A stretch of DNA of 24,411 nt, taken from NCBI GenBank assembly GCA_002403075.1, contig DHHB01000093.1:84756-109166 (forward strand), in the 5' to 3' direction. Shown here in pieces: positions 8,118-16,441 of the stretch. Origin of the DNA: a bacterium UBP1_UBA4783 (lineage in GTDB: Bacteria; Krumholzibacteriota; Krumholzibacteriia; Krumholzibacteriales; Krumholzibacteriaceae). The translations under genes were made by a program, and so were the position numbers. The first letter of the stretch is position 1. Every line of letters starts with the position of its first letter. The notes under the pieces were generated by a model. It worked only from the letters and a program-made list of their open reading frames with translations, was not told the DNA's origin and made no database searches.

Positions 8118-9494
8118 TCAGCGGGTTCCCCCGGAAGAAGCCTCGATGCGGGGCGAAAGGAGCCGGCTCTCGCGGCGAACGGTGAGGTATTCCCTTGACG
8201 AATAAGTGGGTTTCGCCGCGATCACGAGGCTGAGCTTGCATTTTGCAAGCTCGCCGGCGACGGGGCAATCGACCTCGATCCGGCGGCTGAACATGCCCGG
8301 AGGCAGGATGTAGTCGCGAAGAACGGTGAATCGATCCTTGCCGTTCTCGTCGACGAGCGTCAGGGTGATGCCCGCGTACTCGGTGAGGAGAAACGACACC
8401 GCGACGCCGCAGCGTTCCCGCTCGAGATCGAGCGTCAGATTGTCGGCGCTGAAGCGCGTGATGTCCGTGCCGATCCAAAAGTACTGCGCGCCCGCTCGTT
8501 CCGATACGAATATCTGGCCGAAGCGCCGGTAGCATGCGATCCCGCGCGGCTCGTCGAAGCGGGGCGCCTCCCCGTCCCCTCCCCCGATCGTGGTCACGAA
8601 GGAGAGATAGCGCGTGAACTTGTGGATCGCCCCGCTCTCCCTGTCCGTGACGTAGATGCCGCCGTAGTAATCGATCGCGACGTGGCCGAACGACCCGCGC
8701 CCGCCGAGGGAGGAGCGCCGCACGAGGCCGATCGGTTTCCCGTCCGGTGAAAGCTTCCAGAGTCGCTGCCGCGCGCTGTCCGTGACGGCGATGAAGAAAT
8801 CGGAGTAATAGAGCCACTCGTCCCCCGCGGTGACCGCGGCGATCGCGAACGGACCGGTGAGACGCGCCCCCTCCCGCTCCGCTCCGAACGAACTCACGAA
8901 CGAGCCGTCCGGCCGGAAAACGGCGATCCTGTCGTTGCCGCTGTCGGCGACGTAGAGCAGACCGCCGCTCAGCGCGACGCCGGACGGATCGCGGAGCGGC
9001 CTGTTTTCCGGCGCGCGGATCTCATCGACCCATACGAGCTCGCCGCCGGCGTATCGCAGGTGGACGATCCGGTTGTTTCCCGCGTCGGCGACGTAGAGGT
9101 TACCCGCCGCGTCCCCCGTGAGCGCGAGGGGATTGCGGAAGCGCATCCGGCCGGATCCCTCGCCGCCGACGATGCCGATCGACGTGAGGCTCTTGTTGTA
9201 GATGATGTCGTGATTTCCGCTGTTCACGCCGTACACGGTGAGCTCGTCGTCGTCGCGCGGAACATCCGGTTTGTCCTCGCTCGCGAGCTTGACGCAGAAC
9301 AGCCCCTCCGGCTCGTTGAACTTCTCGCGATAGCCGGAATAGACGTCGAGGTGGAATTGCGTCACCTTGTGGAGCCCGAGGCAGTGCGTCCACGGAGGGG
9401 TGACGAACGTCGTGCCCGTCTCGTCGCGCGTTCTTCCGAACGGAAACACGGCGATGATGAACGCGAAGAGAACCGGCGCGCCGAAGGATTTCAT
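8118..9494 (-). CDS. Exported NHL-repeat beta-propeller protein
   Basis: 458 residues. The N-terminus (MKSFGAPVLFAFIIAVFPFG) looks like a signal peptide, so the protein is probably periplasmic or surface exposed. The central part holds about five NHL-type blades, with NPLALTGDAAGNLYVADAGN and PSGVALSGGLLYVADSGNDR as the clearest. The last 120 residues look like a separate beta-sandwich (FLLTEYAGITLTLVDENGKD), which could be FlgD/Ig-like; that is a guess. NHL propellers usually bind proteins, peptides or glycans, and no catalytic residues are evident. Its ATG overlaps the stop of the upstream lytic transglycosylase by four bases (ATGA), so translation is probably coupled. Confidence 0.85.
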   Translation of the reverse strand: MKSFGAPVLFAFIIAVFPFGRTRDETGTTFVTPPWTHCLGLHKVTQFHLDVYSGYREKFNEPEGLFCVKLASEDKPDVPRDDDELTVYGVNSGNHDIIYNKSLTSIGIVGGEGSGRMRFRNPLALTGDAAGNLYVADAGNNRIVHLRYAGGELVWVDEIRAPENRPLRDPSGVALSGGLLYVADSGNDRIAVFRPDGSFVSSFGAEREGARLTGPFAIAAVTAGDEWLYYSDFFIAVTDSARQRLWKLSPDGKPIGLVRRSSLGGRGSFGHVAIDYYGGIYVTDRESGAIHKFTRYLSFVTTIGGGDGEAPRFDEPRGIACYRRFGQIFVSERAGAQYFWIGTDITRFSADNLTLDLERERCGVAVSFLLTEYAGITLTLVDENGKDRFTVLRDYILPPGMFSRRIEVDCPVAGELAKCKLSLVIAAKPTYSSREYLTVRRESRLLSPRIEASSGGTR

Positions 9495-11698
9495 CGCACT
9501 CCCGCCTCCCCCTCCCCGGCGATCGTGCGGTAGAACCACAGGGAATCGAGAACCTTCGCGACGTATCCGCGCGTCTCGCGCGGCCCGATGAGCTCCATCG
9601 CGGCCATCGGATCCCCGGCCGGATCGAACTGCTTCCACCAGCGCGACATCCTTCCCTCCCCGCCGTTGTATGACGCGAGCGCGGCGACGAGGGAGCCGTC
9701 GAAACGGTCGAGGAGATAGGAGAGGTAGCGCGATCCCATCGCGACGTTGCACGCCGGATCGCGAAGCTCGCCGCAGTGTTCGTCGCGCCAACCCCGTTCC
9801 CGGGCGATCCAGCGCGCCGTCGCGGGCATGAGCTGCATAAGGCCGAGCGCGCCCGCGCGCGACACCGCGATGGGGTCGAAGGCGCTCTCCTCTCTCATGA
9901 CGGCGAGAACGAGCTCCGCGGGGATACCCGGATACGCGGCCGCCGCGACGACGCCCGGAAAAGCGACGGGGTGACGCAGCCGCTCCGCAGTTTCGGCGTC
10001 GAAATCGTGCCCGGGCAGCGCGTCGATCATTCTCATCGCGAGCCGATGATAGCCTCTGTTCCTCGCTTCCCGGTATACTGCGACGGCGGTCGTCTTTCTC
10101 GCATCGCGCTCTCTTCCCAGCGCGACGGCGCACTCCGCCGCCTCGCTCGGGAGCCCGCAGTCGAGAAAGTAGCGGTACGCGGCGAACGCGGCGTTTCCCG
10201 CGAGCGCGCCGTCGCTTCCGCGGGCGCCCGCGAGGGAATCGACAAGCCTGCGCTCTTCGGCGGCCATGCGGGCGACGAGGTCGCCGGCGGGCTCGGCGCG
10301 CATGCCGGCGAAAACGGAATCGAGAGCTCCCCGGGCGGCGTCGGCGTACGGCGAGTCGGGATGAGAGCGGAGGAGCGCGGAGAGGATCCGCTCCTTCTGC
10401 GCCGCGTCGGGGGCGGTTCTCCACAGCCAGTACATCATCGAAGGGGACGCGCCGCGGCCGCCGTCTTCGTATCGCTCCCCCTTCGGGGCAAACCGCGAGA
10501 GACATTCTTCGATGCGCCGGTGCGCTTCCTCCCGGCGCCCGAGAACGCAGCCGAGCGCTCCAACCGCCCGCAGATGTCCGAAGTCGACCGAGGCGGAGTC
10601 GGCGCCGGCGAGCTCGCGGAAGGCGTCGAACGCGCGGGCGAGACGGCCGAGCGACACGTCGATGCGCGCGCCGAAAGCGAGAAGTTCCTTGTCGCCGAAA
10701 CGATCGGCGTGCTCGCGGCAGAGATCGACGGCCCGCTCGCGGTGCCCCAGATCGTACGCGATGTACGGAAGCCGGGCGTGGGCCTTTTTCTTGACGGCGC
10801 CGGAAGCCCCCGAGGCCAGGATCCGATCGCAGAGCGCGGACGCGTCTCGGAAGTGCTTCTCCGCCTCGAGGAGCCGGACTTTGACCAGCATCGTTTCGTC
10901 ATCGCGCGGGTTTCGGTCGAGAAGGTGTTCGACGATCCGCCGAGCCGCACCGAAAAGCTTCGCCGAGAGCGCGCTGAGCGCGGCCCCTCGAAGATCGGCC
11001 GGAATCATATCTCCGTAATACGCTTCGCACGCCGAAAGCGCCTCTTCGAGGGTTTCGCGGTCGTCGGATTCCCAGCGGCCTGCGCAGGCGCCCCGGATCT
11101 CCGCGGCGCCGAGGGAATCTCTCCCCGCGCGCAGCAGGGCGCGGCCGAGGGCGTAGCGCGTCTTGGCCGGCATCTTCACCGCGTCAGGCGGAATGCCCTC
11201 GGCCGAGAGCAGGCTGTCGCATTCCGCGAGTATCGACACGGCGAGCTCCCTCGAGCGCGCGTAGAAGCGATCGGCGTGCTCCCGCAGCGTTCCCTCCGGA
11301 TACGGAAGGTTTCGAAGCGCGTCATACGCCTCGGCGTATCTCCCGGCGCCGAGCAGCGAGCGCGAAGCGTAAGAGATTCTGAAACGCTCGATATACGGGT
11401 TGGGCGAAGGGCGGCGAAGGAGAGCGGCCGCCTCCTCGTGCCTTCCCGCGAGAGAGGCCACGATCCCCGCCCGCAGCGAATCCGAACCGGGCGGGAGCGC
11501 GTTGAATGCCTCTTCGTACCTGCGGGCCGCGGCGAGACGAGCGGCCTCGTCGAGGGGGCCGTCCCAAGCGCCGCGGGACGCGGCGACCGCGGCGAAGAGG
11601 CCGGGGCCCGGAACGCACAGCGAGCCCCCCCTCGCGGCGCCGGCGGAAAAAACGGCGGCGGCGACGATCGCGGCGGCGAGAGCGTTCATTCGATTCAC
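9491..11698 (-). CDS. Soluble lytic transglycosylase (Slt70-like)
   Basis: 735 residues. After a signal peptide (MNALAAAIVAAAVFSAGAARG, following MNR) comes a long helical, TPR-like solenoid (about residues 30-560), then a C-terminal GH23 lytic transglycosylase domain. The domain shows LVLAVMREESAFDPIAVSRA with catalytic Glu604, GALGLMQLMPATARWIA and LASYNGGEGRMSRWWKQF. Enzymes of this family cut the MurNAc-GlcNAc bond of peptidoglycan and release 1,6-anhydro products. The layout, superhelix before catalytic domain, matches Slt70. I chose the GTG at 11698, because GGAGGGATC lies about ten bases upstream; the ATG at 11689 is too far from it. The stop overlaps the start of the NHL propeller gene. 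Confidence 0.93.
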   Translation of the reverse strand: MNRMNALAAAIVAAAVFSAGAARGGSLCVPGPGLFAAVAASRGAWDGPLDEAARLAAARRYEEAFNALPPGSDSLRAGIVASLAGRHEEAAALLRRPSPNPYIERFRISYASRSLLGAGRYAEAYDALRNLPYPEGTLREHADRFYARSRELAVSILAECDSLLSAEGIPPDAVKMPAKTRYALGRALLRAGRDSLGAAEIRGACAGRWESDDRETLEEALSACEAYYGDMIPADLRGAALSALSAKLFGAARRIVEHLLDRNPRDDETMLVKVRLLEAEKHFRDASALCDRILASGASGAVKKKAHARLPYIAYDLGHRERAVDLCREHADRFGDKELLAFGARIDVSLGRLARAFDAFRELAGADSASVDFGHLRAVGALGCVLGRREEAHRRIEECLSRFAPKGERYEDGGRGASPSMMYWLWRTAPDAAQKERILSALLRSHPDSPYADAARGALDSVFAGMRAEPAGDLVARMAAEERRLVDSLAGARGSDGALAGNAAFAAYRYFLDCGLPSEAAECAVALGRERDARKTTAVAVYREARNRGYHRLAMRMIDALPGHDFDAETAERLRHPVAFPGVVAAAAYPGIPAELVLAVMREESAFDPIAVSRAGALGLMQLMPATARWIARERGWRDEHCGELRDPACNVAMGSRYLSYLLDRFDGSLVAALASYNGGEGRMSRWWKQFDPAGDPMAAMELIGPRETRGYVAKVLDSLWFYRTIAGEGEAGVR

Positions 11699-11721
11699 GA
11701 TACGACGATCCCTCCATCGTT

Positions 11722-11736
11722 CCGGCGCGACGCCGG
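11722..11736. repeat. Short GC-rich hairpin upstream of the slt-like gene
   Basis: A perfect six-base inverted repeat (CCGGCG and CGCCGG around CGA) lies seven bases before the ribosome-binding site of the lytic transglycosylase gene, within the 98-base gap after guaA. It could affect translation of that gene. Such short GC palindromes are common by chance at this base composition. I see no promoter or T-rich terminator in this gap. Confidence 0.25.
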
Positions 11737-11796
11737 GACACCGGAGGATACGGGGCAAGTTGAGTGCCAGACGGGGAAAGAATCGCCCCGGCGGCC

Positions 11797-13344
11797 TCAT
11801 TCCCACTCGATCGTGCTCGGGGGTTTGGAGCTGATGTCGTAGACGACGCGGTTCACGCCGTGGACCTTGTTGATGACGTCGGTCGAGACCTGCTGCAGGA
11901 ATTCGTACGGCAGCCTCGCCCAGTCCGCCGTCATGCCGTCGAGACTCGTCACCGCCCGGAGCACCGCCGACCGCTGATACGTGCGCTCGTCCCCCATCAC
12001 TCCGACGCTGCGCACCGGGAGAAGCACGGCGAACGCCTGCCACACGCTGTCGTAGAGCCCTTCCCGCAGGAGCGCGTCGATGAATATCCGGTCGACGCGC
12101 CGCAGGAGATCGAGATCCTCCCGCGTCACGGCGCCGGGAATCCGCACGGCGAGCCCCGGCCCGGGGAACGGATGCCGCTTCACCGAGCGGTCGGGCAGGC
12201 CGAGGTACCGGCCGACCTCGCGCACCTCGTCCTTGAACAGGAGATCGAGCGGCTCGATGAGCTTGAAGTTGAGCGTGTCCGGAAGGCCGCCGACGTTGTG
12301 GTGCGACTTGATCGTCGCCGAGGGGCCCACCGTCGACCGGCTCTCGATGACGTCCGGGTAGAGGGTGCCCTGCGCGAGGAAGGCGAAGGGGCCGTGGATC
12401 CGGCTCTGCTCCTCGAAGACGTCGATGAAGCTCGCGCCGATGATCTTGCGCTTCTTTTCGGCGTCGACGACCCCCTCGAGCCGGCCGAGAAACATCTCCG
12501 ACGCGTCGACGAAGACGAGATCCGTCGTGAGGTGCTGCGAAAGGAGCTCTTTCACCTCCTCCGCCTCGTGAAGCCTGAGGAGACCGTTGTCGACGAAGAC
12601 GGGGACGAGCTGCTTCCCGATCGCGCGATCGACGAGGCACGCCATGACGCTCGAGTCCACGCCGCCGCTCACCGCGCAGAGAACGCGATCGCCGCCCACG
12701 AGGTTCCGGATCTTCTCGACCTCCCGGTCGACGAACGAGCCGGAGTTCCAGTTCGGCTTGCACCGGCAGACCCGGAACAGGAAATTATGGATGATCTCCG
12801 CGCCGTAGGCGGTGTGATAGACCTCGGGATGGAACTGCAGGGCGAAGACGCGCTTCGCCGGATTCTCCATGGCGGCCGGGACGCCCTCCGCGGAGGTCGC
12901 GGTCACGGAAAATCCGTCGGGGAGTTTTTTCGCGCGATCGCCGTGGCTCATCCAGACGCGCTGCTCGGCCGGGGTTTCGTGAAAGAGATCGCTCTCGCGC
13001 TCGACGGCGATGACGGTGTGGCCGTACTCCCGCCGGTCCGCCTTCTCGACCTCTCCTCCGCCCGTCACCGTGATGAGGTGCAGCCCGTAGCAGATGCCGA
13101 GCACGGGCACGCCGAGCGAGAAGACGCCCGTGTCGAGCGTCGGAGCCCCCCGATCGGTCACGCTCGCCGGACCGCCCGAGAGGATGACGCCGGCCGGCCG
13201 CTGTTCCCGGATCTCCGCGATCGTCGCCCTCGGCGGGAGTATCACGGAAAAAACCTTCTGCTCCCGAATGCGCCGGGCGATGAGCTGCGTGTACTGCGAT
13301 CCGAAATCGAGAATGACGATCGATTCGCCGCCCCATGCTTCCAT
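11797..13344 (-). CDS. guaA: GMP synthase (glutamine-hydrolysing)
   Basis: Converts XMP to GMP using ATP and glutamine, the last step of guanine nucleotide synthesis. The 515 residues are the normal length. The class I amidotransferase domain has the nucleophile Cys85 in GICYGLHL and the His172/Glu174 pair in QFHPEVYH. The ATP pyrophosphatase domain has the P-loop SGGVDSS at 226-232, followed by KSHHNVGGLP and HPFPGPGLAVRI. The dimerisation domain ends with the family signature PPSTIEWE. The residues after the nucleophile (GLHLI rather than the common GMQLM) are slightly unusual. The ATG has AGGAG about ten bases upstream. It begins 13 bases after purH stops, which fits one purine operon. Confidence 0.98.
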   Translation of the reverse strand: MEAWGGESIVILDFGSQYTQLIARRIREQKVFSVILPPRATIAEIREQRPAGVILSGGPASVTDRGAPTLDTGVFSLGVPVLGICYGLHLITVTGGGEVEKADRREYGHTVIAVERESDLFHETPAEQRVWMSHGDRAKKLPDGFSVTATSAEGVPAAMENPAKRVFALQFHPEVYHTAYGAEIIHNFLFRVCRCKPNWNSGSFVDREVEKIRNLVGGDRVLCAVSGGVDSSVMACLVDRAIGKQLVPVFVDNGLLRLHEAEEVKELLSQHLTTDLVFVDASEMFLGRLEGVVDAEKKRKIIGASFIDVFEEQSRIHGPFAFLAQGTLYPDVIESRSTVGPSATIKSHHNVGGLPDTLNFKLIEPLDLLFKDEVREVGRYLGLPDRSVKRHPFPGPGLAVRIPGAVTREDLDLLRRVDRIFIDALLREGLYDSVWQAFAVLLPVRSVGVMGDERTYQRSAVLRAVTSLDGMTADWARLPYEFLQQVSTDVINKVHGVNRVVYDISSKPPSTIEWE

Positions 13345-13357
13345 CGTTTCCCGTCTC

Positions 13358-14920
13358 CTAGTGTCTGAAGTGCCGCCGTCCCGTCATGACCATCGCGAGG
13401 CCGAGGCGGTCGGCGGCCGCGACGACATCCGCGTCCCTGATCGATCCCCCCGGCTGGATGACGGCCTTCACGCCCGCCTCGGCGAGCACTTCGATACCGT
13501 CCGGGAACGGAAAGAACGCGTCGCTGCCGGCGGCCGTGCCCTCGATCGCGAGCCCGGCGCGCCGCGCCTTGTCGACGGCGATGCGGCACGAATCGACGCG
13601 GCTCATCTGCCCCGCGCCGACGCCGATCGTTCCCGCGCCGTTGCAGATGACGATCGCGTTCGATTTGACGTGCTTCGCGATCCGCCACGCGACGCCGAGC
13701 GCCCGCTCCTCGTCCGGCGTGGGCCGGCGGGACGTCGCGACGGTCAGCGAGGAGAGCTCGGGGAACCCCTCGTCGCGGTCCTGCAACAGGAGAAGGTTGC
13801 CGATCTCGCGCGCGGCGAAACTCCGGTCCTCCTCGTCCCAATCCCCGTTCGGAACGGACACGAGCCGCAGGTTCTTGCGTTTCGCGAGAATCTCGAGCGC
13901 CGCCTCGTCGAATCCGCGCGCCACGACGACCTCGAGAAAGATATCCGCGCACGCCTCCGCGAACGCCCGGTCGGCGACGTCGTTCACCGCGACGACGCTG
14001 CCGAACGCCGATGTCTCGTCGGTGATCCGCGCGCGCCGGAAGCTGTCCGCCGCCGTCGCGCTCACGGCGGCGCCGCACGGGTTCATGTGCTTGATGATCG
14101 CGCAGGAGGAGCGCCCGAGGTCGCGGGCGAGAAGGAACGCCGCGTGGAGATCCTGAATATTGTTGTAGGAGAGCTCCTTCCCCTGAATCTGCTCGAAGCC
14201 GGCGAGACCGCCCGCGGCCCCGTCGAGCACGTAGAGGCCTCCCCGCAGATGCGGATTCTCCCCGTACCGGAGCGTGCGGATCTTTCGGTACGCAACCGCC
14301 CGCCGCTCCGGAAGCTCGTCGGGAGCGAGGAGGCGTTCGAACCAGCGGGAGACGCCGGCGTCGTAGGCCGCCGTATGAAAGTAGGCCTTCGCCGCGAGGC
14401 GCCGGCGCATCTCGAGGGGAACGCCGCCGGCGTTCTCGTCCATCGCCTGCAGAACGGAAGCGTAATCCGACGGATCGACGACGACGGCGGTCGAATGGTA
14501 GTTCTTCGCCGCCGCGCGGATGAGGGCGGGCCCCCCGATATCTATCTCCTCGACGATTTCGCGCTCCGAGAGCGCCGCGTTCGCGGCGGCGCGGGCGAAG
14601 CGGTAGAGGTTCACCACGACGAGATCGATGAGCCGTATGCCGTGTTTCTCCGCCTGTTCGAGATGGGTTCTCTTGTCGCGGTCGGCGAGGATGCCGCCGT
14701 GGATCTTCGGATGGAGCGTCTTCACCCGCCCGTCCATGATTTCCGGAAATCCCGTCACGTCGCCGATCTCGCGCACGGGCACGCCCGCCGCCGTGATCGC
14801 CCGCGCGCTGCCTCCCGAGGCGACGATTTCGACGCCCCGCCGCGACAGCTCGCGGACGAACGGATCGAGCCCGCCCTTGTCGGTGACGCTCACGAGGGCC
14901 CGTTTTATCGCTGCGTTCAT
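13358..14920 (-). CDS. purH: Bifunctional AICAR transformylase / IMP cyclohydrolase
   Basis: Performs the last two steps of IMP synthesis: formyl transfer to AICAR, then ring closure. The 520 residues are full length. The N-terminal MGS-like cyclohydrolase domain shows ALVSVTDKGGLDPFVREL, GRVKTLHPKIHGGILADRD and DLVVVNLYRF. The transformylase domain shows LRYGENPHLR, KELSYNNIQDLHAA, IIKHMNPCGAA (the catalytic Lys-His) and KSNAIVICNGAGTIGVGAGQ, and ends with PGGSIRDADVV. The start ATG overlaps the purC stop as ATGA, so the two are translationally coupled. guaA follows 13 bases after the stop. Confidence 0.98.
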   Translation of the reverse strand: MNAAIKRALVSVTDKGGLDPFVRELSRRGVEIVASGGSARAITAAGVPVREIGDVTGFPEIMDGRVKTLHPKIHGGILADRDKRTHLEQAEKHGIRLIDLVVVNLYRFARAAANAALSEREIVEEIDIGGPALIRAAAKNYHSTAVVVDPSDYASVLQAMDENAGGVPLEMRRRLAAKAYFHTAAYDAGVSRWFERLLAPDELPERRAVAYRKIRTLRYGENPHLRGGLYVLDGAAGGLAGFEQIQGKELSYNNIQDLHAAFLLARDLGRSSCAIIKHMNPCGAAVSATAADSFRRARITDETSAFGSVVAVNDVADRAFAEACADIFLEVVVARGFDEAALEILAKRKNLRLVSVPNGDWDEEDRSFAAREIGNLLLLQDRDEGFPELSSLTVATSRRPTPDEERALGVAWRIAKHVKSNAIVICNGAGTIGVGAGQMSRVDSCRIAVDKARRAGLAIEGTAAGSDAFFPFPDGIEVLAEAGVKAVIQPGGSIRDADVVAAADRLGLAMVMTGRRHFRH

Positions 14921-15828
14921 CGCGCACGCCTTTCGATGTGAATATCCGGAAACAGGAGCGCGAGCGCCATGCGGTAGCGCTCGGCGGTCTTTTTCACCAC
15001 CTCCTCGGGAAGCGGAGGCGCGGGCGGAGCGTGGTCCCACCCGATGCCGTCGAGATAGTCGCGAACGAACTGCTTGTCGAGGCTCGGGGGGGAGATCCCC
15101 GGTCGATACTCGTCCGCGAGCCAGAAGCGCGACGAATCGGGCGTCAGAACCTCGTCGATGAGCGAGACGCGACCGTCGATGAATCCGAACTCGAACTTCG
15201 TGTCGGCGATGATGATCCCGCGCTTCGCCGCGTATTCGCGCGCGCGGCCGTAGATCGACAGGCTCAGCCGCTCGACCTCCCGCAGCGCCTCGGCGCCGAC
15301 GATCCCCTCCGCCTCCGCGAGCGTGACGTTCACGTCGTGCCCGGTGTCGGCCTTCGTCGACGGCGTGAAGATCGGCTCGTCGAGACGCTCCGACTGCGCG
15401 AGCCCGGGCGGAAGAAGCATGCCGCATACCGATCCGGATTCCCGGTACTCCTTCCATCCGGATCCGGCGAGATACCCGCGGACGACGCATTCGAGGTCGA
15501 TCCGCGCGGCCTTGCGGACGAGCATCGAACGTCCGCCGAGCTCTCGCTCGAAGCCGTCGAAGGGCGGCGGATACTCCGCGACGTTCGTGCTCACCATGTG
15601 GTGCGGGACGTCGCCGAGCCACCGCGTCCACGCGGCCGAGAGACCCGTGAGCACCGCGCCCTTGCCCGGAACCGGCGTCGGAAGGATCGAATCGTAGGCC
15701 GAAATCCGGTCCGACGCCACTATGACGAGCCTGTCGCCGAGATCGTAGATGTCGCGGACCTTTCCGCGAAAATCCGGGGCGACGCCCGGAAGCGCGCCCT
15801 CTCCGTGCGTTCCGTCAATTGTCGTCAA
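14917..15828 (-). CDS. purC: SAICAR synthetase (long, yeast-like form)
   Basis: Joins CAIR and aspartate with ATP to make SAICAR in de novo purine synthesis. At 303 residues it belongs to the longer form of the family rather than the short E. coli type. Motifs include GKVRDIYDLGDRLVIVASDR, ISAYDSILPTPVPGKG, CVVRGYLAGSGWKEY, IIADTKFEFGFIDG and LIDEVLTPDSSRFW. The start is a TTG at 15828, supported by GGAGG ten bases upstream and located inside the end of purN, a 14-base overlap. There is no later in-frame ATG that would keep the conserved N-terminal GKVRD motif. The stop overlaps the purH start. Confidence 0.97.
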   Translation of the reverse strand: MTTIDGTHGEGALPGVAPDFRGKVRDIYDLGDRLVIVASDRISAYDSILPTPVPGKGAVLTGLSAAWTRWLGDVPHHMVSTNVAEYPPPFDGFERELGGRSMLVRKAARIDLECVVRGYLAGSGWKEYRESGSVCGMLLPPGLAQSERLDEPIFTPSTKADTGHDVNVTLAEAEGIVGAEALREVERLSLSIYGRAREYAAKRGIIIADTKFEFGFIDGRVSLIDEVLTPDSSRFWLADEYRPGISPPSLDKQFVRDYLDGIGWDHAPPAPPLPEEVVKKTAERYRMALALLFPDIHIERRAR

Positions 15829-16441
15829 GGATGCGAACCCTCCTTCCGTCGATGCGAACGCGCCCCTCCGCGACGAACCGCACCGCCGCCGGGTAGGCGA
15901 CGTGCTCCTCGGCGAGAATGCGCGCGCTCAGGCTTTCCACGCTGTCGTCCGGGAGCACCGGAACGACGCGCTGCAGAATGATGGGGCCGGTGTCGACCCC
16001 GTCGTCGACGAAATGAACCGTGCAGCCCGCGAAGCGGACGCCGTAGTCGAGCGCCTGCCGTTGCGCGTCGAGCCCCCTGAAGCTCGGGAGCAGCGCCGGG
16101 TGTATATTGATCATCCGACCGCTGAAGGCGCGCATGAGCTCGCCCTTCACGATCCTCATGAAGCCGGCGAGACACACGAGACCGACGCCGCGCTCGACGC
16201 AGAGCGACGCCATGAGCGAGCTCGATTCCGGGCTCATCGAGCCCTTCTTCGGTCCGCAATCGACGACCGCCCGCTCGATCCCGAACGCGTCCGCGACGGC
16301 GAGAGCCCCCGCGCCCGGATTGTCCGACAAGAGGATCGCTATCCGCGCCGGATAGGATTCGTCCCGGCAGGCGGAGGCGAGCGCCTCGAAGTTGCTGCCC
16401 CGCCCCGACGCGATCACGGCGATCTTCATTGCATCGGCCAT
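15815..16441 (-). CDS. purN: Phosphoribosylglycinamide formyltransferase
   Basis: Transfers a formyl group from 10-formyltetrahydrofolate to GAR. The 208 residues contain the phosphate-binding ASGRGSNFEAL, the folate-side catalytic Asn112 and His114 in MINIHPALLPSFRG, and Asp150 in HFVDDGVDTGPII. The ATG at 16441 is favoured by the purine-rich GGGAAGGGAAGG just upstream; a second ATG four codons on (16429) is the usual family start but lacks a ribosome-binding site. The first 16 bases overlap the end of comEC and the last 14 bases overlap purC. Confidence 0.97.
   Translation of the reverse strand: MADAMKIAVIASGRGSNFEALASACRDESYPARIAILLSDNPGAGALAVADAFGIERAVVDCGPKKGSMSPESSSLMASLCVERGVGLVCLAGFMRIVKGELMRAFSGRMINIHPALLPSFRGLDAQRQALDYGVRFAGCTVHFVDDGVDTGPIILQRVVPVLPDDSVESLSARILAEEHVAYPAAVRFVAEGRVRIDGRRVRILDDN

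Noticed and set aside
11764..13368. A 534-codon plus-strand frame opposite guaA
   Set aside because: Mirror frame of an unambiguous GMP synthase.
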